From Gordonia sediminis (lineage in GTDB: Bacteria > Actinomycetota > Actinomycetes > Mycobacteriales > Mycobacteriaceae), in NCBI GenBank assembly GCA_004193205.1, contig RZUM01000006.1:1-64000 (forward strand): 64,000 nucleotides of DNA, read 5' to 3'. How positions within the stretch are numbered: the stretch's first letter is position 1; each line of letters opens with the position of its first letter. The translations under genes were made by a program, and so were the position numbers. Below are positions 35,238 to 42,815 of the stretch, in pieces. The notes under the pieces are model-generated. The model was not told the DNA's origin and did not search any database. It was given only the letters and a program-made list of their open reading frames with translations.

Positions 35238-35777
35238 TCATCCCGAGGCGACCTCGGCGGCATTGGCGATGGCCATCCCGAAGAAGACGAGGAAGAACAG
35301 GGCCACGACGATCCCGATGGCCCCCGTGACGATGCCGACCACCGCCATGCCCGACCCGGCGGTGCGACCGCCGGACGCGGCGATGTCACGGCGTGCGAGC
35401 ACCCCCAACACGACGGCGACGATCGGCACCGGAATCGCCAGGCCGACACACATGAAGCCGAGCACCAGCGAGAGGACACCACAGATCAGCGACGCGACGG
35501 CGCGTCCGTCGGTGTCGCGGCGCGCCCAGACGGTGTACCCCATCGGCATCGGTGTGCCGTACGGCGGTGGACCATAAGGCGGTTGGCCGTAGGGCACCGG
35601 CGGACCAAAGGGCGGTTGACCGTAGGGCGCGGGCGGACCGTAGGGCGACTGACCGTTCGACGGCGCCTGCGCGCCGGGGGCGGTCATGCCGGGAAAGTCA
35701 TACGGACTTGCCGGCGGCAACGACGACCACTCGTCGTCGGAGGAGGCACGATCCGATTCACCGGACGGGTCGGCCAT
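35238..35777 (-). CDS. DUF4190 membrane protein, proline-rich tail
   Basis: A 179-residue paralogue of the following DUF4190 protein. Residues 1-75 are a disordered tail with YGPPxPYGQPP repeats; the module RRDTDGRAVASLICGVLSLV with helices at about 95-120 and 145-170 follows, including the loop GVLARRDIAASGG. The start is ATG 35777. The family is widespread in actinobacteria with no known biochemical function. Its promoter probably lies within the 70 bp between it and the divergent AEC transporter gene, so the two may share regulation. Confidence 0.8.
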   Translation of the reverse strand: MADPSGESDRASSDDEWSSLPPASPYDFPGMTAPGAQAPSNGQSPYGPPAPYGQPPFGPPVPYGQPPYGPPPYGTPMPMGYTVWARRDTDGRAVASLICGVLSLVLGFMCVGLAIPVPIVAVVLGVLARRDIAASGGRTAGSGMAVVGIVTGAIGIVVALFFLVFFGMAIANAAEVASG

Positions 35778-35846
35778 CACACCCCCTCTCTCCGAGCTGC
35801 GGACGCCAGCGAATGTGCTGTCCAGAGTAATGAATACACTCGTGCG

Positions 35847-36794
35847 GTGTCAGGAGTGGTTTCAGGCTTCACCGTCATCTTCATCGTGGTGGGGATCGGC
35901 TATCTCCTCGGCCGCACGCACGTCCTCGGCGACGCCGCCCACGAGGTGCTCTCACGGCTGGTGTTCTTCGTCTGCACCCCGGCTCTGTTGTTCCACTCGC
36001 TGGTGACCTCGGACCTGTCGGTGATCTTCTCCAAGACGCTGATCATCGCCGGCGGCAGCGCCCTCACCATCGGCGCGATCTACCTGGTCGTCGCCCGGTT
36101 ATGGCTTCGGATCGAAATCCCCGAACTCGCGATCGGCGCCCTCGCGTCGTCGTATGTCAACAGCGTCAACCTCGGGTTGCCGATCGCTATCTTCGTCCTC
36201 GACGACGCGTCGTTCATCGCCCCGCTGCTGCTGTTCCAGATCCTGCTCTACTCCCCGATGGCGTTGATCACCCTCGACCTGACCGTCACCGACCCCGCGC
36301 TCGGTCATGCCTCGCGTGAGACGACGCTGCGCGACGCGATCGTCACGCCCCTCACCAACCCGATCCTGCTCGGCGGTATCACCGGGCTGGCCATCTCCGC
36401 GATCGGATGGCAGCCGCCTGCCGCGGTCATGGAGCCGATGAAGATGCTCGGCAACGCGTCGGTGCCGGGTGCGTTGCTCGCGTTCGGGCTGTCCCTGACC
36501 GGTGTCGCGGTCTTCAAGAAGGGTCAGAGTCCCCGCCGGCAGATCGCGCTCGCGAGCGTGCTGAAACTCGTCGTGATGCCGGTGTCGGTGTACGTCGTTG
36601 CTCGGTGGGGTTTCGGTCAGAGCGGGCACGACCTGTTCGCGCAGGTCGTCATCGCCGCCCTGCCGACGGCGCAGAATGTACTGGTGTACGCGACCCGTTA
36701 CCGGCGCGCGCAGATCATGGCCCGTGACACCGCGCTGATCACCACCCTGGGATCGATCCCGGCGATCGCCGTGATCGCGTTCCTGCTGGCGTAG
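35847..36794 (+). CDS. AEC-family (auxin efflux carrier) transporter
   Basis: A 315-residue membrane protein with about ten helices in two bundles of five, typical of the AEC family, whose bacterial members export or import organic acids such as malate. The N-terminal helix region GFTVIFIVVGIGYLLGR, the discontinuous-helix motif YVNSVNLGLPIAIF (an N-x-G-x-P crossover), and NPILLGGITGLAIS fit well. GTG 35847 (VSGVVSGFTV) is used; a TAATGA hexamer nine bases before suggests a possibly leaderless mRNA. A long open frame upstream is shadow of the DUF4190 genes. The substrate is unknown. Confidence 0.82.
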   Translation: MSGVVSGFTVIFIVVGIGYLLGRTHVLGDAAHEVLSRLVFFVCTPALLFHSLVTSDLSVIFSKTLIIAGGSALTIGAIYLVVARLWLRIEIPELAIGALASSYVNSVNLGLPIAIFVLDDASFIAPLLLFQILLYSPMALITLDLTVTDPALGHASRETTLRDAIVTPLTNPILLGGITGLAISAIGWQPPAAVMEPMKMLGNASVPGALLAFGLSLTGVAVFKKGQSPRRQIALASVLKLVVMPVSVYVVARWGFGQSGHDLFAQVVIAALPTAQNVLVYATRYRRAQIMARDTALITTLGSIPAIAVIAFLLA

Positions 36795-36831
36795 ACGCGT
36801 CACCGATCGGCGACTCGACGGCGGTCCGGCG

Positions 36832-37485
36832 TCACACCTGCGCCCGCCCGTCCTCGGGCGGGATACGGTCCTTGCGTTTGACGTCGACGGCCCCCATCAA
36901 CGCGAACCCGACGACCCGGACCGTCGGCGTGCCCGGTGCCCCCGGTCCGGTGGCGCGGCCACCGAAGCCGCCCATGACCGCCCAACCGCCGATCTCCACC
37001 GCGACGTCCGGCGGCACGATCACCTCTACGCCGCCCATCAGCGCGAAGCACCGGATCGTCAGCACGGGTGCGGTGAACTCGGCATCACGCAGATCGATCT
37101 CGACGGCCCCCAGGAACGCTGTCGCGGTGAACGTGTCGGCCACCGCAACGTTGCCGCGCACCTCCGCACCGGACATGAGCGCGAACCGTTGCTGCACCGG
37201 CCGCCGGCCCGAGCCGGGACTGACACGGCTGCCCGACGGTTCGCCGACGAACGGCATCGGCACTCCGAGCTGCCCCACCGGCAGATCGTCGGTCAATGCG
37301 TCGAGATCACCGAATGTCTTGGCGACCATGGCTTTTCCGGATCGTTCCTCGAATTCGGCCATCGATAGGTTGCCCTTGGTCATCGCCGCCGACAGGATCT
37401 GGTGCACGAGCTCACGATCGGCGTCGGCAGCACGCAGGCGCGCCCGACGATCGTCGGGCGCCGGCAGGTTGTCCGGGGTGGTCAC
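36832..37485 (-). CDS. DUF1707 and LiaF-like domain protein
   Basis: The 217-residue soluble protein has an N-terminal DUF1707 helical domain (LRAADADRELVHQILSAAMTKG and LSMAEFEERSGKAMVAKTFG, about 14-65) followed by a linker and a C-terminal right-handed beta domain like the C-terminus of LiaF/DUF2154. That domain has three repeats of FALMGG/FALMSG-type strands (RFALMSGAEVRG, CFALMGGVEV, GFALMGAVDV). Related proteins are cell-envelope stress associated, but no function is proven. It ends near the AEC gene in convergent orientation. Confidence 0.8.
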   Translation of the reverse strand: MTTPDNLPAPDDRRARLRAADADRELVHQILSAAMTKGNLSMAEFEERSGKAMVAKTFGDLDALTDDLPVGQLGVPMPFVGEPSGSRVSPGSGRRPVQQRFALMSGAEVRGNVAVADTFTATAFLGAVEIDLRDAEFTAPVLTIRCFALMGGVEVIVPPDVAVEIGGWAVMGGFGGRATGPGAPGTPTVRVVGFALMGAVDVKRKDRIPPEDGRAQV

Positions 37486-37536
37486 GGTTTCCGAGGGTAG
37501 TGCTCTGCGCCGGGTCAGACCACCGGGCGCGTGACC

Positions 37537-38628
37537 TCATCGACCTCGCCGGGCCATCGCACCACGGAGACGGCCGGCGGCCCTGTCTCTCACCCGTCCT
37601 CGCGGGGCGGCGGCGACCGGGATGTTCCCCGGTGCGATCAGGGTGTGGACAAACCGGATCTTCCTGAGAACCGGTTCGGCGAGGACGAAAGGATAAAGAT
37701 CCGGGTGGCCCATCGACCGATTGATCTGGTTCAGCGCCCAGGACAGCGGAAGCCAGCGGTCGATGATCTGGTCGAATCCGACATCCCCGTCGAGTTCGTC
37801 GCCGGCCAGAGTCGTGTTCGCCGGTGCCATGGCGAATGCCGCTGCGGTGTCGAGGGTGTCACGGATGTGCAGATAATGCGCGAAGGTCTCGGCGAAGTCC
37901 TCCGCCGGATGCATCGTGGCGTAGGACGAGACATACTCATTCTGCCAACCGTCGGGCGTGCCCTGCGAATAGTGGCGGTCCAGTGCCGCCTGATAGTCCT
38001 CGTCGGGATTGCCGAACAGCGTCTCGAACTCAGGACGTTTGTCGTCGGTGATGAGGACCAATTGGTAGTAGTGCCCGATTTCGTGCCGGAAGTGCCCCAG
38101 GAGCGTCCGGTAGGGCTCCGCGAGCTCGACACGCATCTGTTCGCGATGCACGTCGTCACCTTCGGCCAGATCCAGTGTGATCAGGCCGTTGTCGTGGCCG
38201 GTGATGACGGATTGTGTTGCACTGGAGAGTAAATCGAAGGCGAGGCCGGTCGAGGGGTTGTCGTCGCGCCCCTGCAGCGGCAACCCGAGTTCGGTCAGTT
38301 CGAAGACGAGTCGACGTTTGGCGGCCTCGGCCTGCCCGAAGGCTTCGAGGGCACCGGCGTCGGAGTCGGCGGGACGCGTACGGGTGAGTCGGCAGGACTC
38401 GCACAATCCACCGGGATCGTCGGCAGAGACGAGCCAATTGCACTGGGCAGTAGTCGAATTCGCGCACCGCCGCATGGTCTGACCGTCGACGACGATCTGC
38501 TCGGTGTCGTCGAGGACGACGATGGCGCGGTCACGGAGCGAGAGTCCCAATGGGCTCCCACAGTTGAGGCAGAGACTGTTCTCGAAGGACAGACGCTGGC
38601 CGCACTTGCGGCACAAAAAGTCTCGCAT
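37537..38628 (-). CDS. Zinc-ribbon metallopeptidase-like protein
   Basis: A 363-residue cytoplasmic protein. The N-terminus has two C-x2-C pairs (CRKCGQ at 6-9 and CLNCGS near 20-23), and more cysteines follow (RRCANSTTAQC, LCESCRL), so it likely binds zinc in one or two ribbons. The catalytic-looking site GHFRHEIGHYYQ has the HExxH pair with the third ligand probably Glu in HPAEDFAETFAHYLHI. This matches the Mx-type zinc-binding metallopeptidase family often seen beside stress regulators. A basic tail ends RRGR. The start ATG 38628 has AGGAAG before it. It is the downstream partner of the MerR gene, 27 bp away. Confidence 0.8.
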   Translation of the reverse strand: MRDFLCRKCGQRLSFENSLCLNCGSPLGLSLRDRAIVVLDDTEQIVVDGQTMRRCANSTTAQCNWLVSADDPGGLCESCRLTRTRPADSDAGALEAFGQAEAAKRRLVFELTELGLPLQGRDDNPSTGLAFDLLSSATQSVITGHDNGLITLDLAEGDDVHREQMRVELAEPYRTLLGHFRHEIGHYYQLVLITDDKRPEFETLFGNPDEDYQAALDRHYSQGTPDGWQNEYVSSYATMHPAEDFAETFAHYLHIRDTLDTAAAFAMAPANTTLAGDELDGDVGFDQIIDRWLPLSWALNQINRSMGHPDLYPFVLAEPVLRKIRFVHTLIAPGNIPVAAAPRGRVRDRAAGRLRGAMARRGR

Positions 38629-38655
38629 GATCACTTCCTGTTCGGGTTCGTGCCG

Positions 38656-38940
38656 TCATCGGCTGAGTTGTTGCTTGAGTGCGGCGATCTCGTCCTCGAG
38701 GGCGAGGATGCGATCGACCGCGACGAGGTTGATTCCGGTCTGCACGAGGTCGGTGATGCGGCGGATACGGGCGATGTCGTCGTCGCCATATCGCCGCGCA
38801 CCGGTGTGGGTACGGGCCGGGCGCACGAGGTTACGACGCTCATAGAGGCGCAGTGTCTGCACACCGGCTCCCGACATCTCCGCGGCCACCGACATGATGT
38901 GCACGCGCTGCTCGGCCGGCACACGCGGTGCGTCGGTCAC
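38656..38940 (-). CDS. MerR-family (HspR-like) regulator
   Basis: A 94-residue MerR-type DNA-binding protein. The winged-helix part starts VHIMSVAAEMSGAGVQTLRLYERRNLVRP and continues ARTHTGARRYGDDDIARIRRIT, followed by a coiled-coil dimerisation tail LVAVDRILALEDEIAALKQQL. There is no effector domain or cysteine, as in HspR, which represses heat-shock genes with DnaK as co-repressor. It starts at GTG 38940 with a purine-rich GGGGG upstream. It heads the metallopeptidase gene, so that may be its first target. A close paralogue is 0.8 kb away. Confidence 0.88.
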   Translation of the reverse strand: MTDAPRVPAEQRVHIMSVAAEMSGAGVQTLRLYERRNLVRPARTHTGARRYGDDDIARIRRITDLVQTGINLVAVDRILALEDEIAALKQQLSR

Positions 38941-39022
38941 GGTACACCCCCTTTCTCCGGCGGGTCACCCGCACCCACCTTTGCATGAGTCTGCGATGCG
39001 GTACCCGCGAGAGGAGTCGTCG

Positions 39023-39202
39023 TCAGCCCGGGAATGTCCCACCGAGCATCATGACGATGGCGAACATCCCCAGCAGCAGCATCGCGACGACCACGACGCC
39101 GCCGTGTGGTCCCAGAAGTAACGGCGGACTCTCGTCCCTGGTGACCCCGTGAGGCGCGTTCGGCGACCCCGAATCACTGACGGCATCGTGGCGAATACTC
39201 AT
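39023..39202 (-). CDS. 59-residue single-span membrane protein
   Basis: A small gene not normally called because of length. It starts MSIRHDAVSDSGSPNAPHGV, a hydrophilic part of about 33 residues, followed by a single hydrophobic helix GGVVVVAMLLLGMFAIVMML and a short GGTFPG end. The ATG has AGGGAG four bases upstream, and the gene is on the same strand as the two MerR genes and lies between them. A 6-bp inverted repeat (39226-39247) sits 23 bp upstream. Position and size suggest a stress-induced membrane peptide under one of the MerR proteins. No homologue was recognised. Confidence 0.65.
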   Translation of the reverse strand: MSIRHDAVSDSGSPNAPHGVTRDESPPLLLGPHGGVVVVAMLLLGMFAIVMMLGGTFPG

Positions 39203-39225
39203 GCTACTCCCTGGCTCGTCAACAA

Positions 39226-39247
39226 ATCTATGTTCGCAAAGATAGAT
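39226..39247. promoter_or_regulatory. Inverted repeat upstream of small membrane protein
   Basis: ATCTAT and ATAGAT face each other across a 10-bp spacer, in an AT-rich stretch that stands out from the GC-rich flanks. It lies where a promoter is expected for the 59-residue protein and has the dyad layout of MerR-type operators. Binding by the neighbouring MerR proteins is inference. Confidence 0.4.
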
Positions 39248-39426
39248 AAATGAATACCCGGTGAAGCGATTTTCGTCAAACCGACAGTCGGAGGGCGGGT
39301 AGTCAGCAAGTCAGCAACAGGCAACCTGCATGCCGGGCCGGAACGTCAGCGCATGCCAATGGGCGCCCCACCACCAATCTGGCGTTCACCCGACCTGCCG
39401 GGGGGGTGGGACGGTCAGCGGGATTG

Positions 39427-39741
39427 TCAGTGGGAGTGCTGCTCGGCGACCGGCGCCGCGGCGCGCAGCTGTTCCCGGAGCCGCTCGTTCTCGTCTTCAA
39501 GATCGAGAATGCGGCTCACCCCGGCGAGGTTGATGCCTGCGTGGACGAGGTCGGTGATGCGGCGGATACGGGAGATGTCGTTGTCGCTGTATCGACGCGT
39601 ACCACCCTGGGTGCGACCGGGTCGCACGAGGGCACGCCGTTCGTAGAGGCGCAGCGTCTGCAAGCCGACGCCCGACAACTCGGCGGCCACGGAGATGCCG
39701 TAGACGCCTTGCTCGGCTCGTACATGCGACGGGTGCGTCAC
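39427..39741 (-). CDS. MerR-family (HspR-like) regulator, second paralogue
   Basis: This 104-residue MerR protein is closely related to the other one in the island: GVYGISVAAELSGVGLQTLRLYERRALVRPGRT and GGTRRYSDNDISRIRRITDLVHAGINLAGVSRI, then a coiled coil LEDENERLREQLRAAAP and a His-ending tail HSH. The start GTG 39741 has GAGGAG four bases upstream. A perfect 8-bp inverted repeat lies about 24 bp before the start, suggesting autoregulation. HspR-like proteins of this group control chaperone genes, but no dnaK or clp is in the window, so target genes are unknown. Confidence 0.88.
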   Translation of the reverse strand: MTHPSHVRAEQGVYGISVAAELSGVGLQTLRLYERRALVRPGRTQGGTRRYSDNDISRIRRITDLVHAGINLAGVSRILDLEDENERLREQLRAAAPVAEQHSH

Positions 39742-39764
39742 GGCCCTCCTCACCGATCATCCAA

Positions 39765-39787
39765 GGTCCAAGAAACCTGCTTGGACC
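39765..39787. promoter_or_regulatory. GGTCCAAG-N7-CTTGGACC operator
   Basis: Perfect 8-bp inverted repeat with a 7-bp spacer AAACCTG, 24 bp before the start of the second MerR gene. The spacing is the same as in the HspR-associated HAIR element (CTTGAGT-N7-ACTCAAG), though the half-sites are differently oriented. The most likely reader is the MerR protein encoded directly downstream. Confidence 0.55.
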
Positions 39788-39851
39788 ACTATAGATTCTC
39801 TCTACGGTGAAGTTCCAGTGTTATCGGTCGCTATCGATGCCAGGCGGTCCA

Positions 39852-40175
39852 CTACAACTCGGGCTGGGTGGGAATCGCCCCGATGACCTCTTCGTAGGCG
39901 TCGATCAGCCACGCGGCGCTGTGGTCGCCGACCAGGACATCCCGGTTGTCCCGCACCGCGAAGACCTGAACTCGCCAGGGCCTTTCGGCGTCGGTGTCCT
40001 CGAGACCCACGTCGGCATCGGTGTTGGTGGCGAGCAGATAGCGGCTGTATTCGAAGTCGACCCGCAACGCGTAGTGGCCATCGAGGTTGACGACGACGGC
40101 CGGACGGCCGGACGCCACCGCCAGTACGTGCAGCGCATCGGCATAGCGCTCGGTGAATTCGGGTCTACGCGGCAC
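39852..40175 (-). CDS. Hypothetical 107-residue protein
   Basis: The protein starts MPRRPEFTERYADALHVLAV and has a mixed alpha/beta look: a VVVNLDGHYALRVDFEYSRY strand pair, DADVGLEDTDAERPWRVQVFAVRDN and a C-terminal helix AAWLIDAYEEVIGAIP. It has no signal, membrane segment or cysteine. Codon use is normal for the region and the frame is clean, so it is probably real. It uses a GTG start. No family was recognised, and the adjacent MerR gene on the same strand is about 110 bp downstream. Confidence 0.6.
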   Translation of the reverse strand: MPRRPEFTERYADALHVLAVASGRPAVVVNLDGHYALRVDFEYSRYLLATNTDADVGLEDTDAERPWRVQVFAVRDNRDVLVGDHSAAWLIDAYEEVIGAIPTQPEL

Positions 40176-40484
40176 CGTCGGTTCTCAATTCTCTCGCAGC
40201 GGACGAACGACTTGGCCAACGTTTCTGGACCTGCGTCCACGGTAGTCCATACCGCGGAGTTTTCTCGATCCGCAGGCCCCGGAACGGGGCGACTACCTGC
40301 GCGCCCGCCATCACCGGATGCCTCCGAGCCAAATTATCTGCTTCCGCTGACGCAGATTTTATGCCAGTATTGCCAAACAGGTCGCGAGGGCGACCTCGAA
40401 ACGGAGTATCGGGAACGACAAGACATGTGAGACACGCGCATCACACCCGGTGAGCGCGAACCCCCGAAAAGGAGTGGAGAAGTC
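40176..40484. other. Gene-free region upstream of GlsB-like gene
   Basis: Contains a small perfect hairpin GCCCCG-GAA-CGGGGC at 40276-40290 and an AT-richer part (AAATTATCTGCTTCC, GATTTTATGCCAGTATTGCC at about 40330-40370) that likely carries the promoter of the GlsB-like gene. No protein-coding frame was supported. Confidence 0.5.
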
Positions 40485-40760
40485 ATGATCGGAACCATCA
40501 TCAGCGCAATCATCGTCGGCTTGATCATCGGTGCACTCGCCCGGTTGGTCATGCCCGGCAAACAAGACATCGGCATCATCATGACGATCGTGCTCGGTAT
40601 CGTCGGCTCGCTGGTGGGCTCGTGGCTGACCTACAGCCTCGGCTACAGCAACAGCAACGGCGGGTGGGAGGTCATCCCGTTCCTCGTCGGCATCGTCGTC
40701 GCCATCGTGCTCATCGCCGCCTACCTCGCGATGCGCGGTAAGCGAACGGTGAGCCACTGA
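40485..40760 (+). CDS. GlsB/YeaQ/YmgE-family membrane protein
   Basis: A 91-residue membrane protein of the transglycosylase-associated (GlsB) family. Three hydrophobic segments are visible with glycine zippers (IISAIIVGLIIGALARLVMP, GIIMTIVLGIVGSLVGSWL, VIPFLVGIVVAIVLIAAYLA), and a conserved GALARLVMPG motif at about 16-25 marks the family. Such proteins are induced in general stress in many bacteria. It has a strong AAAGGAG site and lies at the edge of the MerR island, which fits a stress role. Confidence 0.88.
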   Translation: MIGTIISAIIVGLIIGALARLVMPGKQDIGIIMTIVLGIVGSLVGSWLTYSLGYSNSNGGWEVIPFLVGIVVAIVLIAAYLAMRGKRTVSH

Positions 40761-40786
40761 CCGTCGCCGACGACGCGACCGAGTCG

Positions 40787-42784
40787 CTAACCGCGGCGAC
40801 CGCGCCGACTGCGCAGGTAGTCCCCGACGACGGCGGCGCCGAGTCCGTCGACGTCGGGGGCCACCACACGGCCACCGATGCGCCGCGCGATCTGGTCCAT
40901 GAAGTGCGCCAGCCCGGGGTCCTCCCCCAGCCGGAAGAACGTGACCTGCGCACCGAATCGGGACACGTGGTCGAGCTCGCGCACCGTGAGCGCGATGGTC
41001 TGCGGGTGCGGCGGGTAGAAAAAGAACGGTTCGCCGCTGGGGTCGAGGTGGGCGGTGGGCTCACCGTCGGTGACCACCAGCACCACGGGCTGCGCGTTGG
41101 GGAAACGACGTAGATGCCGTTGCGCCAGCAATAGCGCGTGGTGCAGGTTGGTGCCCTGCTCCATCCGCGGCTGCAGACCGGTCAGCTCGGCGATGTCGAT
41201 CGAGCGCGCATACCGCCCGAACGCGATGAGGTGCAGTTCATCGCTGCGGAACCGCGTCGAGATCAGATGGTTGAGCGCGATCGCGGTGCGCTTCATCGGC
41301 GTCCAGCGACCCTCCATCTCCATCGAGAACGAGGTGTCGACGAGCAGCACGACCGCCGCCTGGGTGCGCGCCTCGGTTTCGGCGACCTCGACGTCACGCA
41401 CATCGATACGGACACCGTCGCTGGCCATCTCACGTGACACCATCGACGGTTCGTCACTCTCGGAGATGGTGCGTAACACCGCATTCGACACCGTACGGGT
41501 GACATCCCACGGGTCGGTGTCACCGAACTCCCACTCCCGCGACGCCCCGGTCGGTTCCCCCAGCGCCCCGGACCGGCGGGTCTGCCGGTCGCCGCGCCCG
41601 GACAGTTGCTCGGCGATGTCGCGGAAGATGGTCTGCCCCAGCTGCCGCATCGCTTTGGGGCTCAGCCGCAGCTGCCCGTCGGAGGTGCGGTCGAAGAAAC
41701 CTTGTTCCGACAACGCCTTCTCCAACTCGGCGAGTCGTCGTGCGTCGACGGCCGCCTCGTCACCCAGTTGCCGCGCCAGCGCGTCGATGTCGATATCGTC
41801 GAGCTGCGCACCCGCATACTGTTGGGAGAGTTGCTCACTGAGGGCCTCGAGTTCGGAGATGTCGCGCAACGCCGCGGCACCTTCGCCGAGTCCCATCGGC
41901 TGATCCCCCTGAAACGACTGTGCATTGTCCCAGTCCAGCCCTGGGCGAGCCTGCCGTAACGCCGAATCCATCTGTGCGAGTTGACTCATCAGCTCAGGAG
42001 AACCGAAAGCCTGCTGCGCGAGCTGATCGAGTTCGGCTCGTTGTTCGGGGGTCAGCGAGTTGTAGAACTGCTGCGCGGCCGCGGCACGCTGGGCCAGCGA
42101 GTCGATGAGTTCTTCGGTGTTGCGGGGGTTCTCCGGGAAGAAGTCACCGTGTTTGTCCATGAAGTCGTTGAACTGTTCGGTGGTGTCCTCACCCCGGTTA
42201 TGCGACTCGAGCAACTCGTTGAGGTCCGACAGCATCTCCGAGACGCGTTGTCGGTCTTGCTCGTTCGCCCCTTCGAGGGCTTGTTTCATGCCGGCGAAGC
42301 GCTGATCGAGCAGCTCGCGCCCGAGCAGGTCCTTGATCTTGTCGTAGTCCTCACGGGCCTGCGGGCTGCGCCAGTCGTAGTCGGCGAGTTCCTCGACGGC
42401 CTGCGCGGTCGACGGCGGCAGACTACCGATCTGCATCTCGGCGAAGCGCGCATCGTCGTCGAGGTCCCGGGCGAGTTGCTTGCGCTCCTCGAGTATCGCG
42501 TGGTCGAGCAGTTCACGGATCTCGTTGAACGTACCGTCGAGGTTGCGCTTCTTGAGCAGCTCCTGACGACGCCGGTTGACCTGTTCGCGCAGCCGGTCGA
42601 GCCCGCGCATGTCCTGCGAACCCCGACGCAGGAACTCCCGCAGCGCACGCTGCGGCGACGTGCCGGCCATCACGTCGTCGCCGATCTCGCGCAGCGCCTC
42701 CCGCAGGTCCACCGGAGGCGCGAGCGGATCCGGCCCACCGGTGTAGCGCTGGTATTGAGCACGGTGAAATGTTCTGCGGGCCAT
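40787..42784 (-). CDS. VWA-domain (CoxE-like) protein
   Basis: A 665-residue cytoplasmic protein, partner of the AAA ATPase encoded upstream. Residues 1-450 are highly charged and helical with many E/Q/R-rich heptads (for example LAQQAFGSPELMSQLAQMDS). The C-terminal von Willebrand A domain has the MIDAS start LLVDTSFSMEMEGRW (about 475, D-x-S-x-S), the Thr in TNLHHALLLAQ and Asp in VLVVTDGEPTAH. AAA/VWA pairs act as metal-insertion or remodelling machines. It is the Rv0959-type gene. Confidence 0.88.
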   Translation of the reverse strand: MARRTFHRAQYQRYTGGPDPLAPPVDLREALREIGDDVMAGTSPQRALREFLRRGSQDMRGLDRLREQVNRRRQELLKKRNLDGTFNEIRELLDHAILEERKQLARDLDDDARFAEMQIGSLPPSTAQAVEELADYDWRSPQAREDYDKIKDLLGRELLDQRFAGMKQALEGANEQDRQRVSEMLSDLNELLESHNRGEDTTEQFNDFMDKHGDFFPENPRNTEELIDSLAQRAAAAQQFYNSLTPEQRAELDQLAQQAFGSPELMSQLAQMDSALRQARPGLDWDNAQSFQGDQPMGLGEGAAALRDISELEALSEQLSQQYAGAQLDDIDIDALARQLGDEAAVDARRLAELEKALSEQGFFDRTSDGQLRLSPKAMRQLGQTIFRDIAEQLSGRGDRQTRRSGALGEPTGASREWEFGDTDPWDVTRTVSNAVLRTISESDEPSMVSREMASDGVRIDVRDVEVAETEARTQAAVVLLVDTSFSMEMEGRWTPMKRTAIALNHLISTRFRSDELHLIAFGRYARSIDIAELTGLQPRMEQGTNLHHALLLAQRHLRRFPNAQPVVLVVTDGEPTAHLDPSGEPFFFYPPHPQTIALTVRELDHVSRFGAQVTFFRLGEDPGLAHFMDQIARRIGGRVVAPDVDGLGAAVVGDYLRSRRGRRG

Positions 42785-42815
42785 AGGTTGTGCCCCTTAG
42801 GTCGGTTGGTTGAGC

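Noticed and set aside
38941-38990. Operator GCGGGT-C-ACCCGC before the first MerR gene
   Set aside because: The palindrome is short and GC-rich with a one-base centre, easily due to composition, so it was not listed as a site.
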